Positions 24,198-33,999 are shown, counted from the first letter of the stretch. The stretch: 64,000 nt of DNA from Brachybacterium saurashtrense (GCF_003355475.1 NZ_CP031356.1:2666001-2730000); one strand, 5' to 3'. Notes: generated by a model from the sequence alone, not told the origin. A program made the numbers and translations.

Positions 24198-25958
24198 TCA
24201 CCTCGGGGCCGGTCGATGCACCCCACGAGGCTCGTAGCCGAGGGATCCGGCGACCCCGAGCAGGTCCGCCAGGTACCAGCCGATCGCGAGCCACATCTCG
24301 GTGCCCTGCAGGCCCGGCATCGCCGGGCCCACGCCGTCGCTGCGCTGCGCGAAGCCGAACCCGCACCCCGGCGCCCATGCCCGTTCCAGGGCGAGAGCCT
24401 GGCCGCGTGCCCACTCCCGCACCTCGTCGGCGCGATGGGAGGTCTGCTGGCCGGCCAGCCACAACGGGTGCGCGATGTCCAGGACGTCGCAGGCGGTGGC
24501 ACGGCCTGGACCGAACCGCCGCTGATCCTGGGCATGGGCGAGGACGGTGTCGATCGCGCGTTCCGGGTGCGGGACGGGCAGGCCCCACTGCGCGAAGGTG
24601 CCGCGCGTGAGCCGGTACCAGCCGTTGACGGGCTGCCGCAGCCCGTCGGCCGCCTGCGGCGCACCCCAGGTGCCCGAGCGCCGGTCGACGTGCAGATGCA
24701 GCCAGCCCAGCAGCGCCTCGGCGGCGCCGTGGAGCCCGAACCACTCCCGGTTCCAGGTCAATGCCGTGCCGACCACGTCCACCCAGTCGCCGGCGCCCCA
24801 GGCCCTGGAATCCCAGGGCTGCGCGGCGACCGCCTCGAGCATCGCCTCCGCGTCGAGCTCGTCGATGATCCGCACCGGGTGCGGGAAGCGCGCCCCGAGC
24901 AGGTCCAGGGCGTACCCCGCGCTCAGCACGTGGTAGCGCATGGGCCCTCCGCCCAGCTCCCGCGCGTCGACGGCCACATCGGCGGCGCCCCGCTCCGGGA
25001 TCAGCCCCGTGAGCGGATCCTGCCGCGAGGTGAGGTCCTCGACGATCTCCTCGCGGGTGAGGCCCGGGACGGTGCCGTCCCCGACCAGGTCCGCGATCTC
25101 GACCGCGTCGCACAGCGCGCGCACCGTGGCGGGCGCCCCCGGGGTGTCGACGAAGGCCTGCTCCGCCTCGTCCCAGCAGCGTGCGAGGAGTGCGCCGCTG
25201 TCCTGCCGGGCACGCTCCGCGAGGCGCCGCAGCGCCTCCCCGGCCGCGTCCCCCGCCGTCGGTGCGGCGTCTCCGCGACGGTCGCGGATCCTGCGCGCCG
25301 GGTTCCCGACCATCACCGACCAGGGCGGGACGTCCTTGGTCACGACCGCGCCGGCGCCGATCACGCTGTGCGCGCCGATGGTGACCCCGTCCACGACCGC
25401 CACGTGCGAGCCGATGTACACATCGTCCTCGATCGTGATCCCGCGGCTGGTCAGCGGCTGCTTCCGCACCGGCAGCTCGGGGGCGAAGGTGTGGTCGAAG
25501 CCCAGCACGGAGCTGTGCGCGCCGATCCGCACGCCCTCGCCGATCCGCACGGTGCCCCGCACCACGGAGTAGGCGTTGAGCGAGCTGTGCTCGCCGATCT
25601 CGACATCGCCGGTGACGTAGGTGAAGGCGGCCAGATAGGAGCCCGCACCCAGCACCAGACGGTCCGGGTAGCAGGCCGCCCACTCCGAGACCACGCAGCG
25701 CTCGCCCAGCCGGGCACCGGCCTCGACGAGTCCGCGCTGCCGCTCCCGCTGGCGGTCCTGCTCCTGCGGGCCCGCCTCCGCCCAGAACGTCCAGGTGTTG
25801 AAGTCCGCTTCGGCGTCGACCAGTCCCGGGGACGGCGCAGGCGGGGCGGGCGCGGACGACGCCTCTCCCACCGCGGCCCCGTGCGCGGGCGTGCCGGCCC
25901 CCGGGGCGGCCTCGCGCGCGGGCCCTCCGGCCCCCACCGTCGCCTCGCCCGCGCTCAT
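24198..25958 (-). CDS. Hexapeptide-repeat acetyltransferase fused to an unassigned helical domain
   Basis: The 586-residue protein has a low-complexity start (to about residue 50). A left-handed beta-helix acyltransferase domain (about 80-235) follows, with many IG-x4 hexapeptides, GFDHTF (likely catalytic His) and GAVVTKDVPPWSVMVGNPARRI. The C-terminal half (about 250-586) is all-helical in character, with repeated Trp-rich segments such as DWVDVVGTALTWNREWFG and GTEMWLAIGWYLADLLG; I do not recognise its family. ATG overlaps the ABC ATPase stop (ATGA), so it belongs to the importer operon. Acetylation or deacetylation-linked sugar processing is inferred only. Confidence 0.8.
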   Translation of the reverse strand: MSAGEATVGAGGPAREAAPGAGTPAHGAAVGEASSAPAPPAPSPGLVDAEADFNTWTFWAEAGPQEQDRQRERQRGLVEAGARLGERCVVSEWAACYPDRLVLGAGSYLAAFTYVTGDVEIGEHSSLNAYSVVRGTVRIGEGVRIGAHSSVLGFDHTFAPELPVRKQPLTSRGITIEDDVYIGSHVAVVDGVTIGAHSVIGAGAVVTKDVPPWSVMVGNPARRIRDRRGDAAPTAGDAAGEALRRLAERARQDSGALLARCWDEAEQAFVDTPGAPATVRALCDAVEIADLVGDGTVPGLTREEIVEDLTSRQDPLTGLIPERGAADVAVDARELGGGPMRYHVLSAGYALDLLGARFPHPVRIIDELDAEAMLEAVAAQPWDSRAWGAGDWVDVVGTALTWNREWFGLHGAAEALLGWLHLHVDRRSGTWGAPQAADGLRQPVNGWYRLTRGTFAQWGLPVPHPERAIDTVLAHAQDQRRFGPGRATACDVLDIAHPLWLAGQQTSHRADEVREWARGQALALERAWAPGCGFGFAQRSDGVGPAMPGLQGTEMWLAIGWYLADLLGVAGSLGYEPRGVHRPAPR

Positions 25959-28213
25959 CGCGACTCCTGAACGCCCACGAGCTCGAGCTCGTCGCTGTAG
26001 TGGCAGGCCACGCGGTGTGTGCCGTTCCGGACCGGGAGCAGCACGGGCACCTCGTCGCGGCAGCGCTCCTCCTTCACGTACGGGCATCGCGTGCTGAACG
26101 GGCAGCCGGCCGGCGGGTTCGCCGGATCCGGCAGCTCGTCCCGGATCGCGAAGCCGTGGTGCGAGCCGCGCAGGGCCGGATCCGGCAGCGGGACCGCGTG
26201 CAGCAGCGCCTCGGTGTACGGATGCTGGGGCGTGTCGTAGAGGTCGCGGGTCTCGGCGCGCTCGGCGATCTTCCCCAGGTACATCACGGCCACACGATCG
26301 GAGATGTGCTCGACCACCGACAGGTCGTGGCTGATGAACAGGTAGGTCAGGTCGAACTCCTGCTGCAGCTCGTCGAGCAGGTTCAGGATCTGCGCCCGCA
26401 CGGACACGTCGAGGGCGGAGACCGCCTCGTCCGCGATGACCAGGCGCGGTTCCGTGATGAGCGCGCGGGCGATGTTGATGCGCTGGCGCTCACCGCCCGA
26501 GAAGGCGTGCGGGTACCGCTTGAGGTACTCGGGCCGCAGCCCCACCGTCTTCAGCATCTCGGCGACCCGGTCCCGCAGCTCGGTGCCCTTGGCGATCTTG
26601 TGATTGCGCAGCGGCTCTCCCACCAGCTGCTCCAGGTTCATCCGCGGGTTCAGGGAGGAGAAGGGGTCCTGGAAGATGACGCGCACGTCGCGGCGGTACT
26701 GCGCGAGCTCAGGCCCGGAGATGCCGGCCATGTCGACGGTGCGGCCGTCCCGCCCGGTGTACTCGATCGTGCCCGAGGTGGGATCGAGGATCCGGGCGAG
26801 CGTGCGTCCCAGCGTCGACTTCCCGCAGCCGGACTCGCCCACGAGGCCGAGGGTCTCCCCCGGCCGCACGTCGAAGCTGACCCCGTCCACGGCGTGCACC
26901 ACGCCGTGGGAGCGGGAGAACGGTCCCTTCTTCAGGGGGAAGTGCTTGGTGAGGTCACGCACCCGCATGAGCGGTGCACCGGCCTCCGCCGCGTGCGCGC
27001 CGTCCTCGGCAGGCGCCGCGTCCCGCTCCCGGACCTCGGCCCGGGGCGTCGTGCGGTCGTCGCCCGCCGCTGCGGGCTCCTCCCCGGGGGTCGGTGCCGA
27101 GGACGCCCCGAGCACGGTGCCGTCCACCGCGGCGCCGGGATGGACGCCGTCCCCCTGCTCGTCGTAGAGATGGCAGTTGGCGAGGTGGTGGTCGTCGAAC
27201 AGCGCCGTGGGCGGCAGCTGCACGTCGCACACCCCGGGGACCGCGAAGTCGCAGCGGTTGTGGAACGGGCACCCCGTGGGTCGGTTCTGCGGGTGCGGGA
27301 TCATCCCGCGGATCGCGGTGAGCGGCCGACGCACCCCGTCGGTCTTCCCGCCGGTGGGGATCGACTGCAGCAGTGCGCGGGTGTAGGGGTGCTTGGGGTC
27401 GTTGAAGATCTGCTCGACGGTGCCACGCTCGGCGACGCGTCCCAGGTACATCACCACCACCTCGTCCGCGATCTCGGCGACCACGCCCATGTCGTGCGTG
27501 ATGAACAGCATCGACATCCCGCTGGCCTGCTGGAGGTCGCCCAGCAGGTCCAGGATCCGCGCCTGGGTGGTCACGTCCAGGGCCGTGGTCGGCTCGTCGG
27601 CGATCAGCAGCTTCGGATCGCACGAGAGCGCGATCGCGATCATCACGCGCTGGCACATGCCGCCCGAGAGCTGGAACGGGTAGGCGTCGATCCGCTGCTC
27701 GGGGCGGGGGATACCCACCACGCGCAGCATGTCGATGGCACGCTCCCGGGCCTCGGCCTTCGACAGCCCGCGATGGATGCGCAGGGCCTCGGAGAGCTGC
27801 GCGCCGATGGTGTACATCGGGGACAGGGACGCCAGCGGCTCCTGGAAGATCATGCCGATCTCCCCGCCCCGCAGGGAGGTGAGGCGGGGATCCTTCGGGG
27901 ACAGCCCGGTGACGTCGACGACCTCGTCGGAGTCCGCGTCCGGGCGCCACTCGATGGTGCCGTCGACGATCCGGCCGGGGCGCTCGACGAGCTGCAGGAT
28001 CGAGCGGGCGGTCATCGACTTCCCGCAGCCGGACTCGCCGACCACGCACACGGTCTTGCCGCGCGGGATCTCGAGATCCACGCCGTCGACGGCCTTGACC
28101 AGGCCCTCCGCGGTCTCGAAGTGCGTCTTCAGGCCCCGGATCCGCAGCAGCGGATCCCTCGCGGCGACCCTGTCGTCGCGGGCGGCGTCAGTTCTTGTAG
28201 GGATCGGCGGCAT
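25955..28213 (-). CDS. Fused double ATPase of an Opp/Dpp-type ABC importer (OppD-OppF)
   Basis: The 752-residue protein joins two ABC domains, each with its own Opp-type C-terminal extension. Domain 1 (about 20-340) has GESGCGKSM and QLSGGMCQRVMIA; domain 2 (about 415-750) has GESGCGKSTLGRTLA and FSGGERQRINIARAL. Both carry the Cys-containing C-terminal motif (PTGCPFHNRCDF and PAGCPFSTRCPY) seen in oligopeptide-type ATPases. It powers the importer formed by the two upstream permeases. ATG 28213 is preferred to 28225, whose GGAG is too close; either overlaps the permease gene. Confidence 0.93.
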   Translation of the reverse strand: MPPIPTRTDAARDDRVAARDPLLRIRGLKTHFETAEGLVKAVDGVDLEIPRGKTVCVVGESGCGKSMTARSILQLVERPGRIVDGTIEWRPDADSDEVVDVTGLSPKDPRLTSLRGGEIGMIFQEPLASLSPMYTIGAQLSEALRIHRGLSKAEARERAIDMLRVVGIPRPEQRIDAYPFQLSGGMCQRVMIAIALSCDPKLLIADEPTTALDVTTQARILDLLGDLQQASGMSMLFITHDMGVVAEIADEVVVMYLGRVAERGTVEQIFNDPKHPYTRALLQSIPTGGKTDGVRRPLTAIRGMIPHPQNRPTGCPFHNRCDFAVPGVCDVQLPPTALFDDHHLANCHLYDEQGDGVHPGAAVDGTVLGASSAPTPGEEPAAAGDDRTTPRAEVRERDAAPAEDGAHAAEAGAPLMRVRDLTKHFPLKKGPFSRSHGVVHAVDGVSFDVRPGETLGLVGESGCGKSTLGRTLARILDPTSGTIEYTGRDGRTVDMAGISGPELAQYRRDVRVIFQDPFSSLNPRMNLEQLVGEPLRNHKIAKGTELRDRVAEMLKTVGLRPEYLKRYPHAFSGGERQRINIARALITEPRLVIADEAVSALDVSVRAQILNLLDELQQEFDLTYLFISHDLSVVEHISDRVAVMYLGKIAERAETRDLYDTPQHPYTEALLHAVPLPDPALRGSHHGFAIRDELPDPANPPAGCPFSTRCPYVKEERCRDEVPVLLPVRNGTHRVACHYSDELELVGVQESR

Positions 28214-29357
28214 CGCGAAGTCCATCTCCGAAGAAGTTGAGGGCGAGGACCGCGGCGATCACGGCGAGGCCGGGAATCATGATCCACGGCGCGTCGGTGA
28301 TCACGCGGACGTTCTGGGCTTCCTGCAGCAGCACGCCCCAGCTCACGACGGGGGCCTGCAGGCCGAGGCCGAGCCAGGACAGCGAGGTCTCGGCGAGGAT
28401 CATGGCGGGGATCGACAGCGAGAGCCCCGCGATGATGTGGCTGGTGAACTGCGGGAGCATGTGGTGGACGACCAGGCGGCCATGCCCTGCGCCGTCCACC
28501 CGGGCGGCGGTGATGTACTCCTCCTCGCGCACCGACATGAACTTGCCGCGCACCTCACGGGCGAGGCCGGTCCATCCGATGAGCGAGAGGATCAGGATGA
28601 TCGCGAAGTACCGCTCGAGCGGGTTCCAGGTCGCGGGCACCGCCGCGGCCAGCGCCATCCACAGCGGGATCGCCGGCAGGGACATGAGGAACTCGATGAT
28701 GCGCTGGATGATCGTGTCGGTGATCCCGCCGAGCAGACCGGACAGGCCGCCCAGGATCACCGCGATCACGAGCGAGATCGCGACGCCGACGAGGCCGATG
28801 GTCATCGACACCGTGGTGCCGTGGATCATCCTCGAGAGGATGTCGTAGCCGTTCTTGTCCGCGCCGAGCAGGTACACGGGCTCGCCGTCGGGGTCCACGG
28901 GGCCGAGCAGGTGGCGGTCCCAGGTGATGACCCCGAGCATCCGGTACTCGGAGCCGCGGACGAACAGTCCCAGCTCGGTCTTCTGCGTGGTGTCCGTGGT
29001 CCACGTCAGCGCGAGCGTCGAGGGATCCATCTCCGCCGACTGCGGATGGACGTAGAGGCCGAGCTCGCCGTCGTCGAGCACGTGCAGCCGCTGGGGCGGG
29101 GCGTAGGTGTGCTCCGGGCTGTAGTGGCTGCTCGCGTAGGGGGCGAGGAAGCCGGCGAACAGCACCACCAGGTAGAACCCGAGCGTCACGATCGCGCCCG
29201 CCATGGCGAGCTTGTGCCGGCGGAAGGACCACCAGGTGAGCTTCCACTGGGAGGCGACGGCGACCTCGGCGTCCGTCGCCCCGCGTCCGGGCTCCTCCGG
29301 TCCGGCGGCGTCCGCTCCGGCCTCGGGCAGCCGTTGTGTCTGGGTGGCTTCGGTCAT
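28188..29357 (-). CDS. Opp-type ABC importer permease (OppC-like)
   Basis: The 389-residue membrane protein has an N-terminal cytoplasmic part, a first transmembrane helix (about 50-72), and a long outside loop of about 100 residues. The permease core follows, with the EAA-type loop EYITAARVDGAGHGRLVVHHMLP, which contacts the ATPase. Compared with minimal OppC proteins the loop after the first helix is long. It pairs with the OppB-like gene upstream. The ribosome site before ATG 29357 (AAAGGG) is modest. The substrate is an oligopeptide or, by context, an oligosaccharide. Confidence 0.93.
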   Translation of the reverse strand: MTEATQTQRLPEAGADAAGPEEPGRGATDAEVAVASQWKLTWWSFRRHKLAMAGAIVTLGFYLVVLFAGFLAPYASSHYSPEHTYAPPQRLHVLDDGELGLYVHPQSAEMDPSTLALTWTTDTTQKTELGLFVRGSEYRMLGVITWDRHLLGPVDPDGEPVYLLGADKNGYDILSRMIHGTTVSMTIGLVGVAISLVIAVILGGLSGLLGGITDTIIQRIIEFLMSLPAIPLWMALAAAVPATWNPLERYFAIILILSLIGWTGLAREVRGKFMSVREEEYITAARVDGAGHGRLVVHHMLPQFTSHIIAGLSLSIPAMILAETSLSWLGLGLQAPVVSWGVLLQEAQNVRVITDAPWIMIPGLAVIAAVLALNFFGDGLRDAADPYKN

Positions 29358-29372
29358 GTCGAGAGCCCTTTC

Positions 29373-30365
29373 TCAGCGTGCACCGAGGCGGACCCGGGGG
29401 TCCAGCCATCCGAGCAGGAGGTCGGAGATGAGCGTGCCGATCACGGTCAGCGTCGCGCTGATCAGCACGATCGATCCCGCCAGGTACATGTCCTGCGAGC
29501 GCAGGGCGTCCAGCAGGAGCGGGCCCATCGTGGGGAGGTTCAGCACCTGCGAGACGATCGCGTCCGCACTGATGAGGCCTGCGAGCACCCAGCCGATCGT
29601 GGAGAAGAAGGGGTTCATCGCCACGCGCAGCGGATACTTCACGGTCAGCTTCGCCTCGGAGACCCCGCGGGCACGTGCCGCGGTGACGTAGGGCTTGCGG
29701 ATCTCGTCGAGCAGGTTCGCGCGCAGGATCCTGATCATGCCCGCGGTGCCGGCGGTGCCCCACACCACCAGGGGTATCCAGATGTGGCCCAGCAGGTCGA
29801 GCACCTTGCCGAGGTTCCATGCGGCGTCGCGGTACTCCGGGGAGAACAGACCGCCGGCACCGGTGCCGAAGTACGTCATCCCGAAGTACATGAGCACCAG
29901 CGCGATGAGGAAGTTCGGGGTGGCCAGGCCGATGAAGCCGATCAGCGTGAAGGCGTAGTCGCCCACGCTGTACTGACGCAGCGCGGAGTAGATCCCGATC
30001 GGGAAGGAGACCGCCCAGATGAACAGCATCGTGCAGATCGACAGCATGATCGTCAGCGGCAGCCTGTCCGCGAGCAGCTCGGTGACGGGCATCTTCCAGG
30101 AGAAGGACTCCCCGAAGTCGAGGTGGAGGAGGATGTTGGAGATCCACTTCCAGTACTGCACGATCATGGGGTCGTTGACCCCGTACCGCTCCTGGAGCGC
30201 CGCGATGCGGCTGGAGTCGATCTGATCGCCCTGCGCGGCGTACTGCGCGACGAGGGTGGAGACGTAGTCCCCCGGCGGCAGCTGGATGATCACGAACGAG
30301 GCGATCGAGATCGCGAACAGCGTCGGGATCATGATCAGGATCCGCCGGGCGAGGTAGCGCCCCAT
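29373..30365 (-). CDS. Opp-type ABC importer permease (OppB-like)
   Basis: The 330-residue membrane protein has the OppB start MGRYLARRILIMIPTLFAIS, a periplasmic-side region with LQERYGVNDPMIVQYWKWI, and the EAA loop KPYVTAARARGVSEAKLTVKYPLR. About six membrane spans are visible. ATG 30365 overlaps the stop of the binding-protein gene (TGATG), so it is tightly coupled. It forms the channel with the OppC-like permease. Confidence 0.93.
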   Translation of the reverse strand: MGRYLARRILIMIPTLFAISIASFVIIQLPPGDYVSTLVAQYAAQGDQIDSSRIAALQERYGVNDPMIVQYWKWISNILLHLDFGESFSWKMPVTELLADRLPLTIMLSICTMLFIWAVSFPIGIYSALRQYSVGDYAFTLIGFIGLATPNFLIALVLMYFGMTYFGTGAGGLFSPEYRDAAWNLGKVLDLLGHIWIPLVVWGTAGTAGMIRILRANLLDEIRKPYVTAARARGVSEAKLTVKYPLRVAMNPFFSTIGWVLAGLISADAIVSQVLNLPTMGPLLLDALRSQDMYLAGSIVLISATLTVIGTLISDLLLGWLDPRVRLGAR

Positions 30366-32356
30366 CAGGCGCCCTCGGCGAGGAACCAGGTCTCCGGATT
30401 CGCGTGACCCGGCGTCATGTAGACCCAGGTGTCCGGGACCCCCTCGATGATGTTGCGGACCCGGTTCTTCACGACCCAGTACGGGTTCGGGGACGAGCTG
30501 AGCCCGATGCCCCAGAACTCCTCCTTGGCGATGTCGAGGACCTGCTGGAAGATCGCCGTGCGCTCCTCCTCGTCCGGGGTCTCGGCGTGCTGCCACATCA
30601 GCTCGATCTGCTCGAGCGCCGCGGGGACCGGCTCCTCGCCGCCCTCGCCGCGGGAGTTGTAGTAGGCGGCCCACGGGGTCGCCCAGACGGACTCGTCGGA
30701 GAAGGGCATGTACCAGCGCGGGTCGATGTCCTCGACGGCGAGGCCGCCGTCCCCGCCCCACATCCCGGCGTCGATCTCGTTGGCGCCGGCGGTCTTGCGG
30801 TCGTAGAACAGGGTGCGGTCCAGGGAGTTGACGCTCATGCGGATGCCCACCTCGCCCCACATGGTCGAGATCATCGAGGCGGCCGGCGGCCACTCGGGGA
30901 AGATCGCGTTGGGGGTGTCCAGGGTGATGGTCAGGGTGTCGCCGTCGGGCATGGTGCGGAACCCGTCGGAGTCCCGCTCGGTGAGGCCGGCCGCGTCGAG
31001 GTGCTCGTTGGCGAGGTCGACGTCGAACTCCGTGTACTGCTTCGCGAACTCCTCGTCGTAGAAGCGGGAGTCCGCGTGCGGCGCCCACTGCCAGGGCTCG
31101 CCCTGGCGCTGCCAGACCGCCGTGATGATCTCCTCGCGGTTGATGGCGTGCGAGAGGCCGATCCGGAAGTCCTTGTTGCGGTACAGCTCCGCCTTCGCCT
31201 GGTCCTTGTGGGCGAGGTTCAGCGCGATGCACATGGAGTTCATCGACGTGGCCGTCGTGTCCACCAGACGGATGCCGCCGCTCTCGGCCGCATCGGCGAA
31301 CACGGGCTTGTTGGACGAGCTGTTGGCGTGGCGGAACATGATGTCCAGCTCGCCGTCGGTGGTCTTCAGCGTGATCACCTCGGGATCGGCGACGACCTCG
31401 AAGGACAGCGTGTCCACGTAGGGAAGCTGCCGCCCCTGCGCATCCGTCTTCCAGAAGTACGGGTTGCGCTCGAGCACCACCGACCCGGTCTCGCCGAGGG
31501 GGGTGGTGCAGACCCAGCCGAACAGCGTGGGCAGCTCGACGTTCTTCCACACGCCCTCGATGGCGATCTGGTCGTTCCACAGGTCCGTCCAGACCTCCAT
31601 CCCCGCCTCCTCGACCTTCGCGTCGAGATCGTCGTTGTAGGCGGGCAGGAAGTCCTGGCAGTAGTGCTTGGGGAAGTAGGGCGGCCAGTCCATGTTGCGG
31701 TCGAGGCCGGGCATGAACAGGCCCGTGGGGGACGCGAAGGTGAGGGTGACGGTGACGTCGTCGACCTTCTCGGCGATGGCCTTCTCCCCGCCGATGCTCA
31801 GCCACCCGGGAGGCGACGGGTGCAGCTCCTCGTCGCCGTAGACGTCCTCGATGGCGAAGACGACGTCGTCCGCCGTGAAGGGCTCGCCGTCGGACCACTT
31901 CATCCCCGACCTCAGCGAGATCGTGTACACCATGCCGTCCTCGTCCGCCTGCTCCACCGCCGAGAAGACGTTCGGGACCGTGGACTCGAGCATCGCGTCC
32001 CGCCGCAGGCCGGGCTCGTAGCCGATGAGGCGCAGGATCGAGGTGCGATCGCCGGGGCCGATGGTCACGGAGCGCATCGTGCCTCCGTAGCTGCCGATCT
32101 CCGCCGCATCGACGACCAGCGGGTCCGAGGGGATGCGCTCCTCGAGCGGGGGCAGCTCGCCGGCGTCGACGCGCTCGGTGAGCATCGGGGACTCCATGAC
32201 GTCGAGGTCCGCGTCGGTGCCCGATCCCGCGCCGCCGCCGGCATCCGGCTCGGTGGAGAAGAAGGTGCACCCGGTGGCGGTCGCCGCGGCCAGGGCCGCG
32301 CCACCGCCGAGCACGCTGCGTCGGCCAAGGGTTCTGCGGGGGGACAGCTGAGTCAT
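30365..32356 (-). CDS. Family 5 extracellular solute-binding lipoprotein
   Basis: The 663-residue binding protein has a twin-arginine-like signal (RRTLGRRSVLGGG) ending in a lipobox with Cys at residue 30 (ATATGC), so it is a membrane-anchored lipoprotein. The large family 5 fold is supported by SLRSGMKWSDGEPFTADDVVFAIED near residue 150 and the ALNLAHKDQAKAELYRNKDFRIGLSHAINREE block. It is longer than typical peptide-binding DppA proteins, as seen for oligosaccharide-binding members. ATG 32356 is best spaced from GAGG; ATGs at 32359 and 32371 are alternatives. It is the first gene of the importer operon. Confidence 0.93.
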   Translation of the reverse strand: MTQLSPRRTLGRRSVLGGGAALAAATATGCTFFSTEPDAGGGAGSGTDADLDVMESPMLTERVDAGELPPLEERIPSDPLVVDAAEIGSYGGTMRSVTIGPGDRTSILRLIGYEPGLRRDAMLESTVPNVFSAVEQADEDGMVYTISLRSGMKWSDGEPFTADDVVFAIEDVYGDEELHPSPPGWLSIGGEKAIAEKVDDVTVTLTFASPTGLFMPGLDRNMDWPPYFPKHYCQDFLPAYNDDLDAKVEEAGMEVWTDLWNDQIAIEGVWKNVELPTLFGWVCTTPLGETGSVVLERNPYFWKTDAQGRQLPYVDTLSFEVVADPEVITLKTTDGELDIMFRHANSSSNKPVFADAAESGGIRLVDTTATSMNSMCIALNLAHKDQAKAELYRNKDFRIGLSHAINREEIITAVWQRQGEPWQWAPHADSRFYDEEFAKQYTEFDVDLANEHLDAAGLTERDSDGFRTMPDGDTLTITLDTPNAIFPEWPPAASMISTMWGEVGIRMSVNSLDRTLFYDRKTAGANEIDAGMWGGDGGLAVEDIDPRWYMPFSDESVWATPWAAYYNSRGEGGEEPVPAALEQIELMWQHAETPDEEERTAIFQQVLDIAKEEFWGIGLSSSPNPYWVVKNRVRNIIEGVPDTWVYMTPGHANPETWFLAEGA

Positions 32357-32376
32357 CATTGCCTCGCTCATCTAGT

Positions 32377-32403
32377 TGCAACGTTGCAGGTGTAGCGCTT
32401 TCC
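32377..32403 (-). promoter_or_regulatory. Two LacI-type operators before the Opp operon
   Basis: TGCAACGTTGCA at 32377-32388 is a perfect 12-base palindrome. On the minus strand GGAAAGCGCTAC follows at 32392-32403. Both are LacI-type sites with copies elsewhere in the window. They lie within 50 bases of the binding-protein start. Confidence 0.7.
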
Positions 32404-32817
32404 AAGATACCGGCGAAGTGCCCGGCAGAAAAGCTCTGGTTACGGAATCGTGATGCGCACAGATCAGCGTCGACATCACGACAAGAGGTGGGAAGAACGC
32501 TCTCACCTCGGCGTGCAGTGCACTTCGGGGATTCCCGCGGCCCCGGCGAATACATGCCAGGACTGCGCCTCATGCCACTGCGGCGAATTGTCGGAGCGGG
32601 GCACATTCGTGCATTCCGCCCGTCAGCCGACCACCGCACGCGGCGGCCGGGGTCGGATGGCTCACCACCCTCGAAAGACAGAGACCATCAGACACGCACA
32701 CGATCGCTCTGTCAAGAGTGCGGGAAAGATCGTTCAGGATCGATCACGATCATCCTTGTCCGTTATGCTGTGGCGGGCGCCACTCGGTCGCCCCGTTCCC
32801 AGGAGGAGGATCGCGAC
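32404..32817. promoter_or_regulatory. Long non-coding gap with promoter of the hybrid regulator
   Basis: No convincing gene is seen, and GC content is lower than around. The last part holds three GATCG/CGATC half-sites within 32728-32751 (outer inverted repeat, inner GATCGATC at 32738-32745), then an extended -10 TTATGCT ending at 32769. The half-sites may be the operator of the DeoR-type HTH encoded next. Confidence 0.5.
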
Positions 32818-33987
32818 GTGAGCAGCACGCTCCCTTCGAGTCGACGCCGACGAGTGCTCGAGCACATCCTCCACGCCGGAGAGGCACAGGTCAGCGCCCT
32901 CGCCGGCGAGCTGGGAGTCTCCCCGATCACGATCCGCCGCGACATCACGGCCCTCGCCGATGACGGGCTGGTCGAACGTGTCCACGGCGGGGCCCGGCGG
33001 CTCGACAGCGCCTCCACGGGCGCCCGGACGGCCTCGGCGTCCGGCCCTGCCGCGCGCGCCCCCGCGCCGGTGGGCGCGGCGGGCGTCGACACCTCCGCCG
33101 CCTCGCCCGGACCGCGCCCCCGCATCGCGATGGTCGTCCCCTCCCTGAGGTACTACTGGCCCGCGATCCTCAGCGGCGCCTCGGAGGCCGCCCGCGCACT
33201 GGGCGTGGAGCTCCTGGTCCAGGCCTCCACCACCGGAGCCTCCGCCAATCTCGCCGTGGTGGACGGACTCGCCCAGGACCCGCAGCTCGACGCGCTGATC
33301 ATGGCGCCCGAGATGCGCGGGGGCGCCGACACCACCCAGCTCCTCGCGCGGTTGAGCGCGCTCCAGATCCCCGTGGTCATCACCGAGCGGGAGATCAGCG
33401 GGCACGGGCCCGCGCCCCACGCCTTCGACACCGTGCGCTCGGACCATTCCCGCGGCACCGCGAGCGCGGTGCGCCACCTCGTCGAGCTGGGCCACACGCA
33501 CCTCGCGCTGGCGACGGATCCGTTCAGCCCGACGCGCCCGTACGTGGAGGACGGCTTCGAGCGCGCCGTGGAGGAGTTCTCCCTGGACCCCGCGCTCGTG
33601 CACCGCTCCATCCTGGACACCCACGGCGCGGATCCCTTCGCGGAGATCGACGTGCTGCTCGAGCGATGCGCCGACCACGGCACCACGGCGATCATCATCC
33701 ACTCGGACGTCGCCGCCACCCTGTTCCTGCAGCATGCGCTGCGCCGCGGCCGGTCGATCCCGGAGGACCTCTCGGTCGTCGCCTACGACGACGAGCTCTC
33801 CGAGGTGACGAGGCCGGCGCTCACCGCCGTCGGCCCGGCGAAGCGGGAGCTCGGCGCCCGGGCCGTCGCCCTCGCGCTGCAGCGCCTGCGCCACCCCGAG
33901 GCCCCGGTCGAGCACGTCGAGCTCCTCCCGGCGCTCCGGGTGCGCGAGACCAGCGCCGCGCCGCGCACCGACGCCGCGCACCTCTGA
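32818..33987 (+). CDS. Hybrid regulator: DeoR-type HTH with LacI-type sensor domain
   Basis: The 389-residue protein starts at GTG after AGGAGGAGGA. Residues about 8-60 are a DeoR-type HTH (RRRRVLEHILHAGEAQVSAL, ITIRRDITALADDGLVERVHGGAR), not a LacI HTH. After an Ala/Pro-rich linker, residues about 100-375 form a LacI/ribose-binding-like sensor (IAMVVPSLRYYWPAILSGA, VVAYDDELSEVTRPALTAVG). It is divergent from the Opp importer operon and is probably its regulator, sensing the imported sugar. Confidence 0.9.
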   Translation: MSSTLPSSRRRRVLEHILHAGEAQVSALAGELGVSPITIRRDITALADDGLVERVHGGARRLDSASTGARTASASGPAARAPAPVGAAGVDTSAASPGPRPRIAMVVPSLRYYWPAILSGASEAARALGVELLVQASTTGASANLAVVDGLAQDPQLDALIMAPEMRGGADTTQLLARLSALQIPVVITEREISGHGPAPHAFDTVRSDHSRGTASAVRHLVELGHTHLALATDPFSPTRPYVEDGFERAVEEFSLDPALVHRSILDTHGADPFAEIDVLLERCADHGTTAIIIHSDVAATLFLQHALRRGRSIPEDLSVVAYDDELSEVTRPALTAVGPAKRELGARAVALALQRLRHPEAPVEHVELLPALRVRETSAAPRTDAAHL

Positions 33988-33999
33988 GCGGCGGCGCCC

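Noticed and set aside
29373..32639. A 1088-residue frame over the OppB region
   Set aside because: Only the end is OppB; the remainder is shadow of the binding-protein gene.
32450..32821. Possible 123-residue gene with several Cys and His in the gap before the hybrid regulator
   Set aside because: Composition is not protein-like, there is no ribosome site and it overlaps the promoter of the regulator.
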